A DNA stretch of 10,343 bases, from assembly GCA_026396205.1 (NCBI GenBank), contig JAPLXF010000032.1, forward strand, positions 1-10,343, given 5' to 3'. Position numbers and translations under genes: made by a program. This document shows, piece by piece, positions 1 to 6,386 of this stretch (the stretch's first letter is position 1; the number at the start of each line of letters is the position of its first letter). Under the pieces are notes generated by a model. It was not told the origin of the DNA. It saw nothing but the letters and a program-made list of their open reading frames with translations, and did no database searches. This DNA is from Candidatus Moraniibacteriota bacterium (GTDB taxonomy: Bacteria > Patescibacteriota > Minisyncoccia > Moranbacterales > UBA2206).

Positions 1-10
1 GCCCAGCTCC

Positions 11-43
11 GAGCGGAAAATTTCCAAGGGAAATTTTCCGCTC
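11..43. repeat. 15-bp perfect inverted repeat, 3-nt loop
   Basis: GAGCGGAAAATTTCC, then AAG, then its exact reverse complement. As RNA it would be a very stable hairpin. No T-run follows directly on the + strand (GTCGCTCTTTTT comes after), so it is not a textbook terminator. It lies 45 bp from a perfect DnaA-box match, so a replication or cruciform element is another possibility. Confidence 0.8.
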
Positions 44-87
44 GTCGCTCTTTTTCGCTTCGCTCTTGCTAAAAGAGAACGGCGAAA

Positions 88-96
88 TTATCCACA
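88..96 (+). promoter_or_regulatory. DnaA-box match TTATCCACA
   Basis: Exact match to the consensus DnaA 9-mer. A single box is weak evidence, but it lies in a non-coding, hairpin-bearing stretch, and another exact match occurs at 3434-3442 on the other strand. Confidence 0.4.
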
Positions 97-273
97 GATT
101 TTGCACGTCGGGGCAAAGCCCCGCCGAAAATTAAATGCGCGAAATGCCGAAACGAGAAAAAAAAATCTGGCGATTTTCGCCCTCTGGACGGTTAACGTGC
201 TAAGCTTTGATTTCTTTCGGGCGATAGAATTACGCGGTTAAACCTGGCTGGAAAAATAGTCAGAAAATGAAAA

Positions 274-296
274 AGCCCAGGCCTAAAGGTTGGGCT
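274..296. terminator. Bidirectional intrinsic terminator
   Basis: The stem AGCCCA (274-279) / TGGGCT (291-296) extends inward through CCT/AGG (282-284/287-289). A-rich sequence lies on the left and CTCTTTCTTTTG on the right, so either strand could terminate. It probably ends leftward transcription of the amidase unit (491-1191). Confidence 0.7.
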
Positions 297-356
297 CTTT
301 CTTTTGTTTTTATTTTAATTTTAAGGCATATTTTGTCGGCAGATATTCCGCTCTTG

Positions 357-379
357 ACGGCCTTTCAGGGGCCGTTTTT
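357..379 (+). terminator. Terminator-like hairpin
   Basis: ACGGCC (357-362) pairs with GGCCGT (370-375) and runs into TTTTT on the + strand. No rightward gene is visible upstream in the window, so what it would terminate is unclear. A 36-codon GTG frame runs across it on the other strand and was not accepted. Confidence 0.5.
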
Positions 380-490
380 AACTGCCGTTTTGTCAGCCCT
401 CTAACCCGCCGAGGCTTCACCGCGGAGAAGTAAGCGGAGGAGAAAAATTAAATCATCTCAAAAATTTGAACGGACATACCCTAAAAAGTG

Positions 491-925
491 TCAAACCAGC
501 GAACGAATAAATGACAAGTCCATATTTTTGCCCGGACAGCTCTTTGGTGCGTATTGGCGATGAAAAACAATAGCTGATTTTATTATAGAATATTTTTTGG
601 TTAACGCTCTTAACTTATCCCGCAGGGCGTAGATCTCATTTTTAAACGGCTGTTCGTGGTCAAAGTCGCCGTCAATCGCTATGTGCAGGCAATGCCCGTC
701 ATTCATATTTTTTTGATAGCAGGCACAGGTTATCTCGCCGTCTTTCCTGGCTTGACGGATTAGCCCTTCTCTGTTGATTTCGTAGTTATAACCGAGGTAA
801 AAACCTAAACTTGAGCGGGTATAGCCCTGGTTTTTGTGATAAGAATTATTGGCGACGAACTGATCGTGATTGAATTGATAGCTCACCGCCGTGTGGTGAA
901 TCATTATGGCCGTGGGTTTTTTCAT
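491..925 (-). CDS. N-acetylmuramoyl-L-alanine amidase (endolysin)
   Basis: A 144-aa protein of the T7-lysozyme/Amidase_2/PGRP fold, which cuts the amide bond between N-acetylmuramic acid and L-alanine in peptidoglycan. The whole catalytic domain is visible. It has an early IHHTA motif (H10/H11), SSLGFYLGYNY near 38-48, HIAIDGDFD at 81-89, and HRQYAPKSCPG at 122-132 with H122, K128 and C130. By family knowledge the Zn ligands are one of H10/H11, H122 and C130, with K128 and a tyrosine near 43-46 assisting catalysis. There is no signal peptide, cell-wall-binding domain or membrane anchor, so export would need a holin; 3855-4190 is a candidate. The length is like T7 lysozyme (about 150 aa). It is the second gene of a leftward pair, 32 nt after the upstream gene. 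No Shine-Dalgarno precedes the ATG. Lysin is the likely role, though a virion-bound or host-side amidase is possible. Confidence 0.88.
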   Translation of the reverse strand: MKKPTAIMIHHTAVSYQFNHDQFVANNSYHKNQGYTRSSLGFYLGYNYEINREGLIRQARKDGEITCACYQKNMNDGHCLHIAIDGDFDHEQPFKNEIYALRDKLRALTKKYSIIKSAIVFHRQYAPKSCPGKNMDLSFIRSLV

Positions 926-957
926 AAAACCAAAATTAAATTTAAACGAAAGTCAAA

Positions 958-1191
958 TCAACCAAGATGCTCGAGTTCTGCCAGAATAATATCAATCTGT
1001 TTTACGGCCTGGCTTAACTCTGCATTTTTAGCTATCAAATCTTTTTTATCCAAGGCCTCTACTTCAGGGGGTAAAATTTCGCCAGTTTCCTGATCAAATT
1101 TCTTTTTTGATACCATGTAAGCGTCGCCAACTTTTGCTAAAGCTACTAAACCTTTGGCCTTGTCTGCCTCATACTTTGAAATATTTATCAT
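958..1191 (-). CDS. Small protein of unknown function
   Basis: A 77-aa protein that I do not recognise. The N-terminal half (MINISKYEADKAKG...VGDAYMVSKKKFDQETGE) resembles the short accessory proteins that sit beside phage fibre genes. The C-terminal half (about 40-77) is rich in K, A, E and L and would form an amphipathic helix or short coiled coil ending at a TGA. It is first in the leftward unit with the amidase, about 38 bp from a TATAAT on its strand. The ATG has no Shine-Dalgarno. Co-transcription suggests a virion or lysis accessory role, which is inference only. A rightward frame in the overlapping region (836-1093) has no protein-like features and is a shadow. Confidence 0.6.
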   Translation of the reverse strand: MINISKYEADKAKGLVALAKVGDAYMVSKKKFDQETGEILPPEVEALDKKDLIAKNAELSQAVKQIDIILAELEHLG

Positions 1192-1195
1192 ATTG

Positions 1196-1377
1196 TTATG
1201 CTCGAAATTACGCGAGAATTATTTATTAATTATAATCGAAAAAAATTGATCGACCTTTTCCAATTTTTTGCTTATTATGCTAGAAATTATCAAAGAATTT
1301 TAAACTAATTATGCTCGAAAATATCAAACTATTTTGAAACAAACATCGGACTAATCTTTAAGAAAATATCAAACTGA
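1196..1377 (+). repeat. Dispersed direct repeats (arm-site or iteron-like)
   Basis: Four related copies on the + strand: 1196-1210 TTATGCTCGAAATTA, 1275-1294 TTATGCTAGAAATTATCAAA, 1309-1328 TTATGCTCGAAAATATCAAA, and a diverged copy at 1355-1374 ending GAAAATATCAAA. The last three have their shared GAAA at 1283, 1317 and 1362, which is 34 and 45 bp apart and close to three and four helical turns. An inverted GCATAAT half-site is at 1383-1389. The array lies between two divergent transcription units and beside a recombinase. It could be arm-type recombinase sites or operators. Confidence 0.6.
1229..1234 (-). promoter_or_regulatory. Promoter -10 for the amidase unit
   Basis: TATAAT on the - strand, 38 bp before the 77-aa gene. 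At 17-bp spacing the -35 would be AAGGTC, a poor match, so it may need an activator. One copy of the local repeat (1196-1210) lies between it and the start codon. Confidence 0.5.
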
Positions 1378-1390
1378 TATACGCATAATC

Positions 1391-1419
1391 TTTAAAGTAC
1401 TATAATAGTGTGCTATAAT
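1391..1419 (+). promoter_or_regulatory. Extended -10 promoter before the recombinase
   Basis: The -10 is TGC-TATAAT (1411-1419) and the -35 is TTTAAA (1391-1396), with 17-bp spacing. An overlapping TATAAT also lies at 1401-1406. The predicted start of transcription, about 1426, coincides with the first base of the foldable element at 1426-1483. The same TGTGCTATAAT string forms the promoter of the 54-aa gene at 4294-4458. Confidence 0.65.
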
Positions 1420-1425
1420 ATAACT

Positions 1426-1488
1426 GCCAGGTCCCGACGGGGCGTAAGAAATTTAAGGTCTGCATGCCTTAAATTTGCCTGGCGTTTT
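1426..1488 (+). ncRNA. Candidate three-way-junction RNA / structured leader
   Basis: Three nested helices can form. The closing stem is GCCAGG (1426-1431) / CCTGGC (1478-1483). A short hairpin GTCCC-GAC-GGGGC (1431-1443) shares G1431 with it. A 10-bp hairpin AAATTTAAGG (1449-1458) / CCTTAAATTT (1467-1476) completes the set. TTTT follows at 1485. The promoter places the 5' end at about 1426, so this could be a ~60-nt terminated small RNA or an attenuating leader of the recombinase, whose ATG is at 1516. No known riboswitch or ribozyme consensus was recognised. Confidence 0.45.
1449..1476. repeat. 10-bp inverted repeat with 8-bp spacer (core-site candidate)
   Basis: AAATTTAAGG, spacer TCTGCATG, then its exact reverse complement. 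Tyrosine recombinases act on inverted arms of about 9-13 bp around a 6-8 bp crossover, so this has the geometry of a core site and lies 40 bp before a recombinase gene. The same bases also form the long hairpin of the leader described above, so one function may explain the other. Confidence 0.45.
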
Positions 1489-1515
1489 AATTAACTAAAT
1501 TAATGCAGTAATTTT

Positions 1516-2325
1516 ATGCATCAAGAATTTGCTAAATTCCTTTGCATTGGCAAAGGTCTGTCTAACGTGACAGTAGACGGCCACATTAAAGCGATTGAAA
1601 GGATCGCTAGAAAGTGCAAGTTAGAAAAAGAGCCAATTGAAAACTACGTTTTCAAGCTATATCAATCAAACTATTCCTACACTCACAAAGCGAACGAGGT
1701 TAAGGCAATTGAATACTGGTTTGAATTTACCAACCAACCTCTACGCTTCGCGCGGCAACGAAAACCTAAACCGATAGTCAAACAAACTTTAACTGAAGCT
1801 GAAATTACCAGGCTTCTTTTTTGTTGTAAAGATCTAAGGGAAAAAGCTATAATTACGGTTCTGGCTTATTCGGGATTAAGGCCAAAGGAATTAAGGAATC
1901 TAAAACTCGGAGATATTAACTTAGGCTCAAACGAAATTAGAGTAATTCAAGGAAAAGGATTAAAGGACGGAGTGATTTATATTTCTTCGGCCTGCACTAA
2001 AACAATATTGGAATACTTAGCGGCTTATCCTAAATTGGAAAGTGATTTTTTATTCTCTACGGTCGACGGGCTTAGAGAATTTAAACAGTGCAATTTAAGA
2101 AAATTGGTTAAAACGTTAGTCAGGCGTGCAGGCATGACAAAACGAGTTTATCCTTATTTATTAAGACATTCTCTGGCAACATCTATGATCAACCGAGGGG
2201 CTGATATTCTAACTGTCAAAAGCCAGTTACGCCACTCGTGGATTGACACAACAATGTTATACATTCATTCTTTAGGCTATTGTCCTAAGAATAATTACGA
2301 AAGGTTTTGCCCGTCTTATATTTAA
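1516..2325 (+). CDS. Tyrosine recombinase / phage integrase
   Basis: A 269-aa full-length enzyme that breaks and rejoins DNA through a 3'-phosphotyrosine. Residues 1-90 form a SAM-like core-binding domain and about 90-265 the catalytic domain. Catalytic positions are R122 (in SGLRPKEL), probably K147 (QGKGLKDG), R217 (YPYLLRHS), H240 (LRHSW) and nucleophile Y249 (TTMLYIH). The first residue of the HxxR box is Y214 instead of His. The protein starts at MHQEF. No Shine-Dalgarno precedes the ATG. The size suits Xer-like and short phage integrases lacking a large arm-binding domain. It follows a promoter, repeats and an inverted repeat that could be its own sites, and it converges on the tail gene across a TC repeat. 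It may integrate the element, resolve multimers or invert DNA; integration is the default reading. This is the only sure rightward gene besides 3855-4190. Confidence 0.9.
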   Translation: MHQEFAKFLCIGKGLSNVTVDGHIKAIERIARKCKLEKEPIENYVFKLYQSNYSYTHKANEVKAIEYWFEFTNQPLRFARQRKPKPIVKQTLTEAEITRLLFCCKDLREKAIITVLAYSGLRPKELRNLKLGDINLGSNEIRVIQGKGLKDGVIYISSACTKTILEYLAAYPKLESDFLFSTVDGLREFKQCNLRKLVKTLVRRAGMTKRVYPYLLRHSLATSMINRGADILTVKSQLRHSWIDTTMLYIHSLGYCPKNNYERFCPSYI

Positions 2326-2972
<647 letters not shown>

Positions 2973-2976
<4 letters not shown>

Positions 2977-3326
2977 ACACTTTTACCATGGATGAATACG
3001 CCATAATTTCGGAAGCCGTAAATGGCGTTATCACTATCCACTATTTCACTTTTTAAATACGAACTAATGAACAAATTATAGCCGGTCAATTTCTCGCCTA
3101 CGGCGAGATCAAACCAACTCTGTTTTATTATATCATCTAAATTTTGCCAAGCCAAGACCGCCTCTCTTATTTTAACTCGCTCCGTAGTGCGCTTAACTGT
3201 AATTACATCTTTTTGTATTTTCTGAAACCGAGCTTGCTGGCCGCTACCGCGCTGACTAAAAACTAACCTTTCACCTATTTGGCCTGAAGCTCTTTGACTA
3301 AATAATGGACCTTTCGTTTTGGCCAT
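2973..3326 (-). CDS. Virion-like protein, MAK..GPL family
   Basis: A 117-aa protein I cannot name. The N-terminus MAKTKGPLFSQRASGQIGERLVF matches in pattern the 188-aa protein at 9582-10148 (MAKVTGPLYSMSASGKLADAMVY), so the two share a family or an N-terminal arm. The middle is basic with W60 (AWQNLDD) and W71 (QSWFDLA), followed by TGYNLFISSYLKS at 81-93. That last motif recurs at the end of the partial gene at 10193-10343. It is first in a two-gene unit with the tail-fibre-like gene behind its own promoter, and its stop overlaps that gene's start. A structural role (head-tail connection or tail) is inferred from context. No Shine-Dalgarno is seen. Confidence 0.65.
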
Positions 3327-3362
3327 AAAATTAAACTTAAAAAACGATAGTCAAACGTTAAT

Positions 3363-3391
3363 AATATAGCATATTTGATAAAATATAACAA
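3363..3391 (-). promoter_or_regulatory. Promoter of the virion pair
   Basis: On the - strand: TTGTTA (3391-3386), 17-bp spacer, then TATATT (3368-3363) with an upstream TGC extended -10. It lies 37 bp before the ATG of the 117-aa gene and partly overlaps the terminator hairpin region to its right. Confidence 0.55.
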
Positions 3392-3427
3392 AAAAAAAGC
3401 CGCCCGGAGGTGATTGGGCGTCTTTTT
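3391..3427. terminator. Bidirectional terminator hairpin
   Basis: CGCCC (3401-3405) pairs with GGGCG (3416-3420), with a run of A on the left and CTTTTTT on the right. It separates the leftward virion unit from the rightward promoter and leader at 3524 onward. Confidence 0.6.
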
Positions 3428-3433
3428 TGGGGG

Positions 3434-3442
3434 TGTGGATAA
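3434..3442 (-). promoter_or_regulatory. DnaA-box match TTATCCACA (- strand)
   Basis: TGTGGATAA on the + strand is an exact consensus 9-mer in reverse orientation. It lies between a terminator and a strong promoter. Confidence 0.35.
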
Positions 3443-3523
3443 GTGGGCTATCTCAAAACTCAAATATTCACTACCTACTACCTATAGTAGCATAAATATA
3501 TTTTGACCACAAGGGGTAGTGTT

Positions 3524-3552
3524 TTGACAAAGTTTTGGAAACGGGGGATAAT
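3524..3552 (+). promoter_or_regulatory. Near-consensus sigma70 promoter
   Basis: TTGACA (3524-3529), 17-bp spacer, GATAAT (3547-3552). The predicted start, about 3559, is where the first hairpin of the structured stretch begins (TGTCGC at 3560). A CTACTA/TAGTAG hairpin lies just upstream (3475-3490). Confidence 0.75.
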
Positions 3553-3558
3553 TTGTTT

Positions 3559-3838
3559 ATGTCGCTGAGTGTTAAACCTTTCTGGCGACACAAAAGAATT
3601 GCGTCTGCTCTTGGGCTATCTCCCGCGCAATCGGGTAAAGAGAACGACATCTTTACTTTCAAGTGGAAAGGCCCGAAAAGGGTGGGCTCGTGCGGCTCTA
3701 AATGGCACGGTCTGGGGAAGAGAAAATCCCGTTTACCTGTTTTCGGGGCACCCAGTCTGGAAAATATTTTTTTTTTCTGGACGGGAGTGCCCCTAATGGG
3801 AACAGGTCTAGGGAATAACTTAATTAGTAAGGAGGACT
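3559..3838 (+). ncRNA. Candidate structured RNA or long leader
   Basis: About 280 nt, more GC-rich than its surroundings, packed with consecutive stems. They are TGTCGC/GCGACA (3560-3565/3585-3590), ATTGCG/CGCAAT (3598-3603/3626-3631) enclosing GGG/CCC, GTAAAG/CTTTAC (3635-3640/3651-3656), GCCC/GGGC (3671-3674/3684-3687), CGTGC/GCACG (3689-3693/3705-3709), and GGGG/CCC (3714-3717/3728-3730). A long terminal hairpin pairs CCTGTTTTC with GGGAACAGG and, inside that, GGGGCAC with GTGCCCC, around 3736-3806. AAGGAGG follows at 3829-3835, ahead of the membrane-protein gene. I could not match it to tmRNA, RNase P, SRP RNA, group I introns or known riboswitches. It may be a cis-regulatory leader or an independent RNA. 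A 93-codon frame from ATG 3559 is a competing reading. Confidence 0.5.
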
Positions 3839-3854
3839 AATTATTTAAGCATTT

Positions 3855-4190
3855 ATGATTATGCTTGACCTATCAATATTTTTGGCCGGCGCCTGCGGTG
3901 CGTTAGTCGAAGAAATTTTAAAAGACAACTGCATCGTATTTCCTAAAATTATTTCGGGCAAATTGTTGCTTGGAACTTTTGGCGGCCTACTGGTCGGCGG
4001 TATTGCCGGAATGATCATTGACGGCTCAATGGTAACGGCTTTCATGGGCGGATTTATGGGCAAGGCGGTGATTATGCGCCTAATGGACGGAAATTTCGGC
4101 GACTTGAAAACTATTTTTAAAAACACCAACCAAACCGGTTTAAATATAAGAATCTCGGACGAGAAATCGCCCGCAAAAGCGCCTGAATAG
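3855..4190 (+). CDS. Small membrane protein, holin candidate
   Basis: A 111-aa integral membrane protein. Hydrophobic stretches lie at about 4-18 (LDLSIFLAGACGALV), 36-54 (KLLLGTFGGLLVGGIAGMI) and 58-74 (SMVTAFMGGFMGKAVIM), all rich in Gly and Ala with GxxxG-like spacing. An acidic and polar patch, EEILKDN, follows the first, and the tail is polar. Its size and layout fit the small phage membrane proteins that act as holins, which open the inner membrane for an endolysin. No specific family signature proves this, and it lies far from the amidase on the other strand. An AAGGAGG (3829-3835) is the only clear Shine-Dalgarno in the window but sits about 19 nt before this ATG. The second ATG at 3861 is an alternative start. 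Transcription probably comes from the promoter at 3524 through the structured leader. Confidence 0.65.
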   Translation: MIMLDLSIFLAGACGALVEEILKDNCIVFPKIISGKLLLGTFGGLLVGGIAGMIIDGSMVTAFMGGFMGKAVIMRLMDGNFGDLKTIFKNTNQTGLNIRISDEKSPAKAPE

Positions 4191-4196
4191 GCGAAC

Positions 4197-4229
4197 GGGG
4201 CGGGGGCCGCTAATGCGCACTCCCGCCCC
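4197..4229 (+). terminator. GC-rich hairpin after the membrane-protein gene
   Basis: GGGGCGGG (4197-4204) pairs perfectly with CCCGCCCC (4222-4229), 7 bp after the stop codon. There is no T-run, so it may protect the 3' end or act with the true terminator 28 bp further on. Confidence 0.6.
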
Positions 4230-4250
4230 AACTATGAAAATTACAAATTT

Positions 4251-4278
4251 AAAAAAGCGGCGCAATAGCGCCGCTTTT
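4251..4278. terminator. Strong bidirectional terminator
   Basis: GCGGCGC (4257-4263), AATA loop, GCGCCGC (4268-4274), flanked by AAAAAA and TTTTATTTTG. It ends the rightward membrane-protein transcript and, reading leftward, the 54-aa gene. Confidence 0.9.
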
Positions 4279-4293
4279 ATTTTGTTTTTGTTT

Positions 4294-4458
4294 TTATTTT
4301 TCGTATCGGTAAATTTTACCAATAGCGACCTGGCGTTGACGGAGCGAGTCCAAAAATTTCTCAAACAGATTCAGATCTCGGAAATAATTATATTTTATTT
4401 TTTTCTGCTCATCGTGGTAGATAACAAAACTCAATTTTAAATCTCTGCTTAAAGTCAT
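4294..4458 (-). CDS. 54-aa protein of unknown function
   Basis: Protein beginning MTLSRDLKLSFVIYHDEQ and ending in VAIGKIYRYEK. I do not recognise it. It is mixed-charge and soluble, with an alternating start (LSFVIYHD) that would suit a beta strand and a helical middle (NLFEKFLDSLRQRQ). Support for a real gene comes from its surroundings. An extended -10 lies 18 bp before the ATG, and a strong terminator begins 19 bp after the stop, so it is a complete one-gene unit. It could also receive read-through from the glycosyltransferase operon that ends 42 bp upstream. Overlapping frames on the + strand (4213-4440) and at 4140-4364 run through the terminator and are shadows. Confidence 0.6.
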   Translation of the reverse strand: MTLSRDLKLSFVIYHDEQKKIKYNYFRDLNLFEKFLDSLRQRQVAIGKIYRYEK

Positions 4459-4476
4459 AAAAAAATATTTTAGCTA

Positions 4477-4485
4477 ATTATAGCA
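4477..4485 (-). promoter_or_regulatory. Extended -10 promoter of the 54-aa gene
   Basis: TGC-TATAAT on the - strand, preceded by TG, giving TGTGCTATAAT, the same ten-odd bases as the recombinase promoter. The -35 at 17-bp spacing is poor (AGTAAA), as is often tolerated with an extended -10. Confidence 0.6.
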
Positions 4486-4500
4486 CAAAAAACCGCTATT

Positions 4501-6330
4501 TTACTGGCTATTTTCTGCCATTTTATACATTAAAGCCGAACGCCTGGACAAAAGGTCTTTAAACTTTTCGTCCTTGGTTAGAGTGCTGGCTTGTCTGAAC
4601 GCTTCACCTGCCTCAAAATATTTTCCTAAACGGAAAAAACTTTCGCCGATTAAATTCCAGGTGCCGTCTATTTCTCGGCTCCACGGCTTATAGCTGACAT
4701 CGCCGGTGTTGACCCCGAAACTCGCGACCAAATAGTCTAACGCTTTTTCGTAATTTTTACCATTGTAGCACATCAAACCTCGGAGCTTCGCAATTTCCCA
4801 CCGGCCTGGTGTTTCCCTATCGGCTTTGCCAGCCGAAAGCCACGCTCGGAAATTTTTGCCCATCGCTAAATAGCAGAAAGTCTGGTTAAAATACATATAC
4901 CAACGCTCGGAACGGACTTTAGAATATTTGAAAAAAATCTTTTGCATTTTGAGCGCTTCGCGCCACTGCGAACGAGTCTGAAAATGCAGAGCCAAATGGA
5001 AAGCCGCCCGGATATTTTTAGGATTTCGCCTCAATTCCTCGCCCATAATTCGGGGCAACTGATCATCTCTTTGTTGATCTCTCAAGAGGGCCGCTTCGCG
5101 GCTCTGCGAATTTATCCGGTCGTGTTTTATGACGACATCAATCGCAAATTTCGGGTGAATATTAACCTGCAATTCGTGAACTCTACCGGCAAACTGGACG
5201 CCATTTTTATAAATTCTCGGATTCCGAATCACAGATTTATTGTCCAATTCCACGGAACACAAAAAGCTATCCCCGCCCTCTTTTAGGTGTTTTTTGATAG
5301 TTTCGCCGTTCTTTAGGTATTCGTGCCCGTCCAAAAACAGGATATAGTCGGATTTTACGCCCTCATGGGCTTTATTTCGCGCGGCGGCAAAATCATCACT
5401 CCAAGTGTATGTTTTGACTGTATCGGCCAGCCTACCGGCCAATTCTAAGGTTTTATCCGTGCTGGAATCGTCAACCGCGATGACTATTTCGCTGACAATG
5501 CCCCGGACGCTCAAAACGGCATTTTCCAGCCCCTGCTCCTCATTTTTGGCTATCATGACTAAAGCCAAAGACGGACCGTCTAAAAAACTATTGCCTTTTT
5601 TGTTTGTGTTGTTTAAATTCTGCAAAATTTCGTAGCGGGAAATCGGCCATTTTTTCTCAAAGAGCTTTTTATTTTTAGCGATTAAATTTTTATAATCTAG
5701 GCTTAGCGATTTGTGGGTAGCCGAGCCTTGGTGGTGGATAAAAACATCATTGGCTATCCCGCACCGGAAGCCGTGGTAAATTGCCCGCATGCAAAAATCG
5801 TCGTCCTCAAAATTACCTGGCGAAAATGCCTCGTCCAAAAGTCCGATTTTATCAAAAACTGATCGCTTAATCATTACTGCGAAAAAGATCAATTTATAAA
5901 ACGCTGTGCTTTGCCCTTGGTTATCGGAATGGAATTTTTTAGCCATTTCATAGAGAGCGTCATTGTCTTTGTAAAAATCGGTTATGACCTCTTGCGGGCC
6001 GGGGGCGTGGTTGGTGCAGGGACCAATTAGATCATACTGTTGCATGTGGAACTCTAAATTTTCAAGCCAATTCGGCGTTACTAAAGTGTCATTATTTAAA
6101 ATCACGATATAGTCGCCTTTGGAAAGTTTAACCCCCTGATTAACTGCGGCCGGAAAACCTAGATTATCGCTATTGCGATGAATTACGCCCTCGCCGTCAT
6201 AGGGCGGAGTTGAGCCGTTATCTACGATAATTAACTCATAGTCGGAGGAATTGGCCTTAATGGTTTCAATGCAGGCGTCGGTAAATTTTCGGTTCCCGCA
6301 AACGGGAATGACGATTGAAAATTTTGGCAT
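4501..6330 (-). CDS. Tandem family-2 glycosyltransferase with TPR-like tail
   Basis: A 609-aa protein with two GT-A domains. Domain 1 (1-230) opens FSIVIPVCGNR, has VDNGS (36-40), NLGFPAAVNQG (56-66), a metal site LNND (78-81), and FEDDDFCMRA (174-183), in the style of rhamnosyl-type GT2 enzymes. Domain 2 (254-350) has MIAKNEE (259-265), VDDSSTDKT (286-294), DDFAAARN (312-319) and LDGHE (333-337), where DGH stands where DxD is usual. From about 435 to 600 are helical TPR-like repeats (for example 440-462, 478-500, 523-545 and 556-582). GT2 plus TPR proteins commonly glycosylate proteins or build surface glycans; in a phage they may decorate virion proteins or modified DNA. It is the last gene of the long leftward operon, after a 56-bp gap, with no Shine-Dalgarno. 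Which sugar and acceptor are used cannot be told. Confidence 0.85.
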   Translation of the reverse strand: MPKFSIVIPVCGNRKFTDACIETIKANSSDYELIIVDNGSTPPYDGEGVIHRNSDNLGFPAAVNQGVKLSKGDYIVILNNDTLVTPNWLENLEFHMQQYDLIGPCTNHAPGPQEVITDFYKDNDALYEMAKKFHSDNQGQSTAFYKLIFFAVMIKRSVFDKIGLLDEAFSPGNFEDDDFCMRAIYHGFRCGIANDVFIHHQGSATHKSLSLDYKNLIAKNKKLFEKKWPISRYEILQNLNNTNKKGNSFLDGPSLALVMIAKNEEQGLENAVLSVRGIVSEIVIAVDDSSTDKTLELAGRLADTVKTYTWSDDFAAARNKAHEGVKSDYILFLDGHEYLKNGETIKKHLKEGGDSFLCSVELDNKSVIRNPRIYKNGVQFAGRVHELQVNIHPKFAIDVVIKHDRINSQSREAALLRDQQRDDQLPRIMGEELRRNPKNIRAAFHLALHFQTRSQWREALKMQKIFFKYSKVRSERWYMYFNQTFCYLAMGKNFRAWLSAGKADRETPGRWEIAKLRGLMCYNGKNYEKALDYLVASFGVNTGDVSYKPWSREIDGTWNLIGESFFRLGKYFEAGEAFRQASTLTKDEKFKDLLSRRSALMYKMAENSQ

Positions 6331-6386
6331 AGAGATTTTATTTAATTTATTATTAAAATTGTGTTCTTAGCCACCGTTTAAAGAGG

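Larger units (their letters stand above)
1..490. other. Non-coding left end with hairpins and terminators
   Basis: I see no convincing gene here. The stretch holds a 15-bp inverted repeat (11-43), a DnaA-box match (88-96), a CGGGGC/GCCCCG hairpin (109-123), a bidirectional terminator (274-296) and a second terminator-like hairpin (357-379). A GGAGGAG at about 436-442 on the + strand is not followed by an open frame. It lies downstream of the leftward amidase, so part of it is that gene's 3' untranslated region. Confidence 0.55.

Noticed and set aside
310..420. 36-codon GTG frame on the - strand (VKPRRVRGLTKRQ...)
   Set aside because: It has no ribosome site, runs through a terminator-like hairpin, and has no family I can recognise. 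The basic composition is suggestive but not enough.
3471..3662. 63-codon frame on the - strand
   Set aside because: It reads antisense across the promoter at 3524-3552 and the first hairpins, and has no promoter or ribosome site of its own.
3590..3740. Group I intron, tmRNA, RNase P or SRP RNA in the structured stretch
   Set aside because: The conserved cores of these RNAs (for example group I P7 bases, RNase P GAAAGUCC, SRP GGAAG loop) were not found.
3535..3840. 101-codon frame (or 93 codons from ATG 3559) on the + strand
   Set aside because: Its composition is unlike a folded protein (WKGPKRVGSCGSKWHGLGKR, FFFW) and two frames are open together. The many consecutive stems explain the sequence better. 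A leaderless gene remains the rival explanation.
3845..4231. 128-codon frame on the - strand
   Set aside because: It is the mirror of the Gly/Ala-rich membrane gene and is full of Pro and Ile, as such shadows are.
4213..4440. 75-codon + strand frame with hydrophobic segments
   Set aside because: It contains the strong terminator and is mostly T-rich sequence. The - strand 54-aa gene, with promoter and terminator, fits better.
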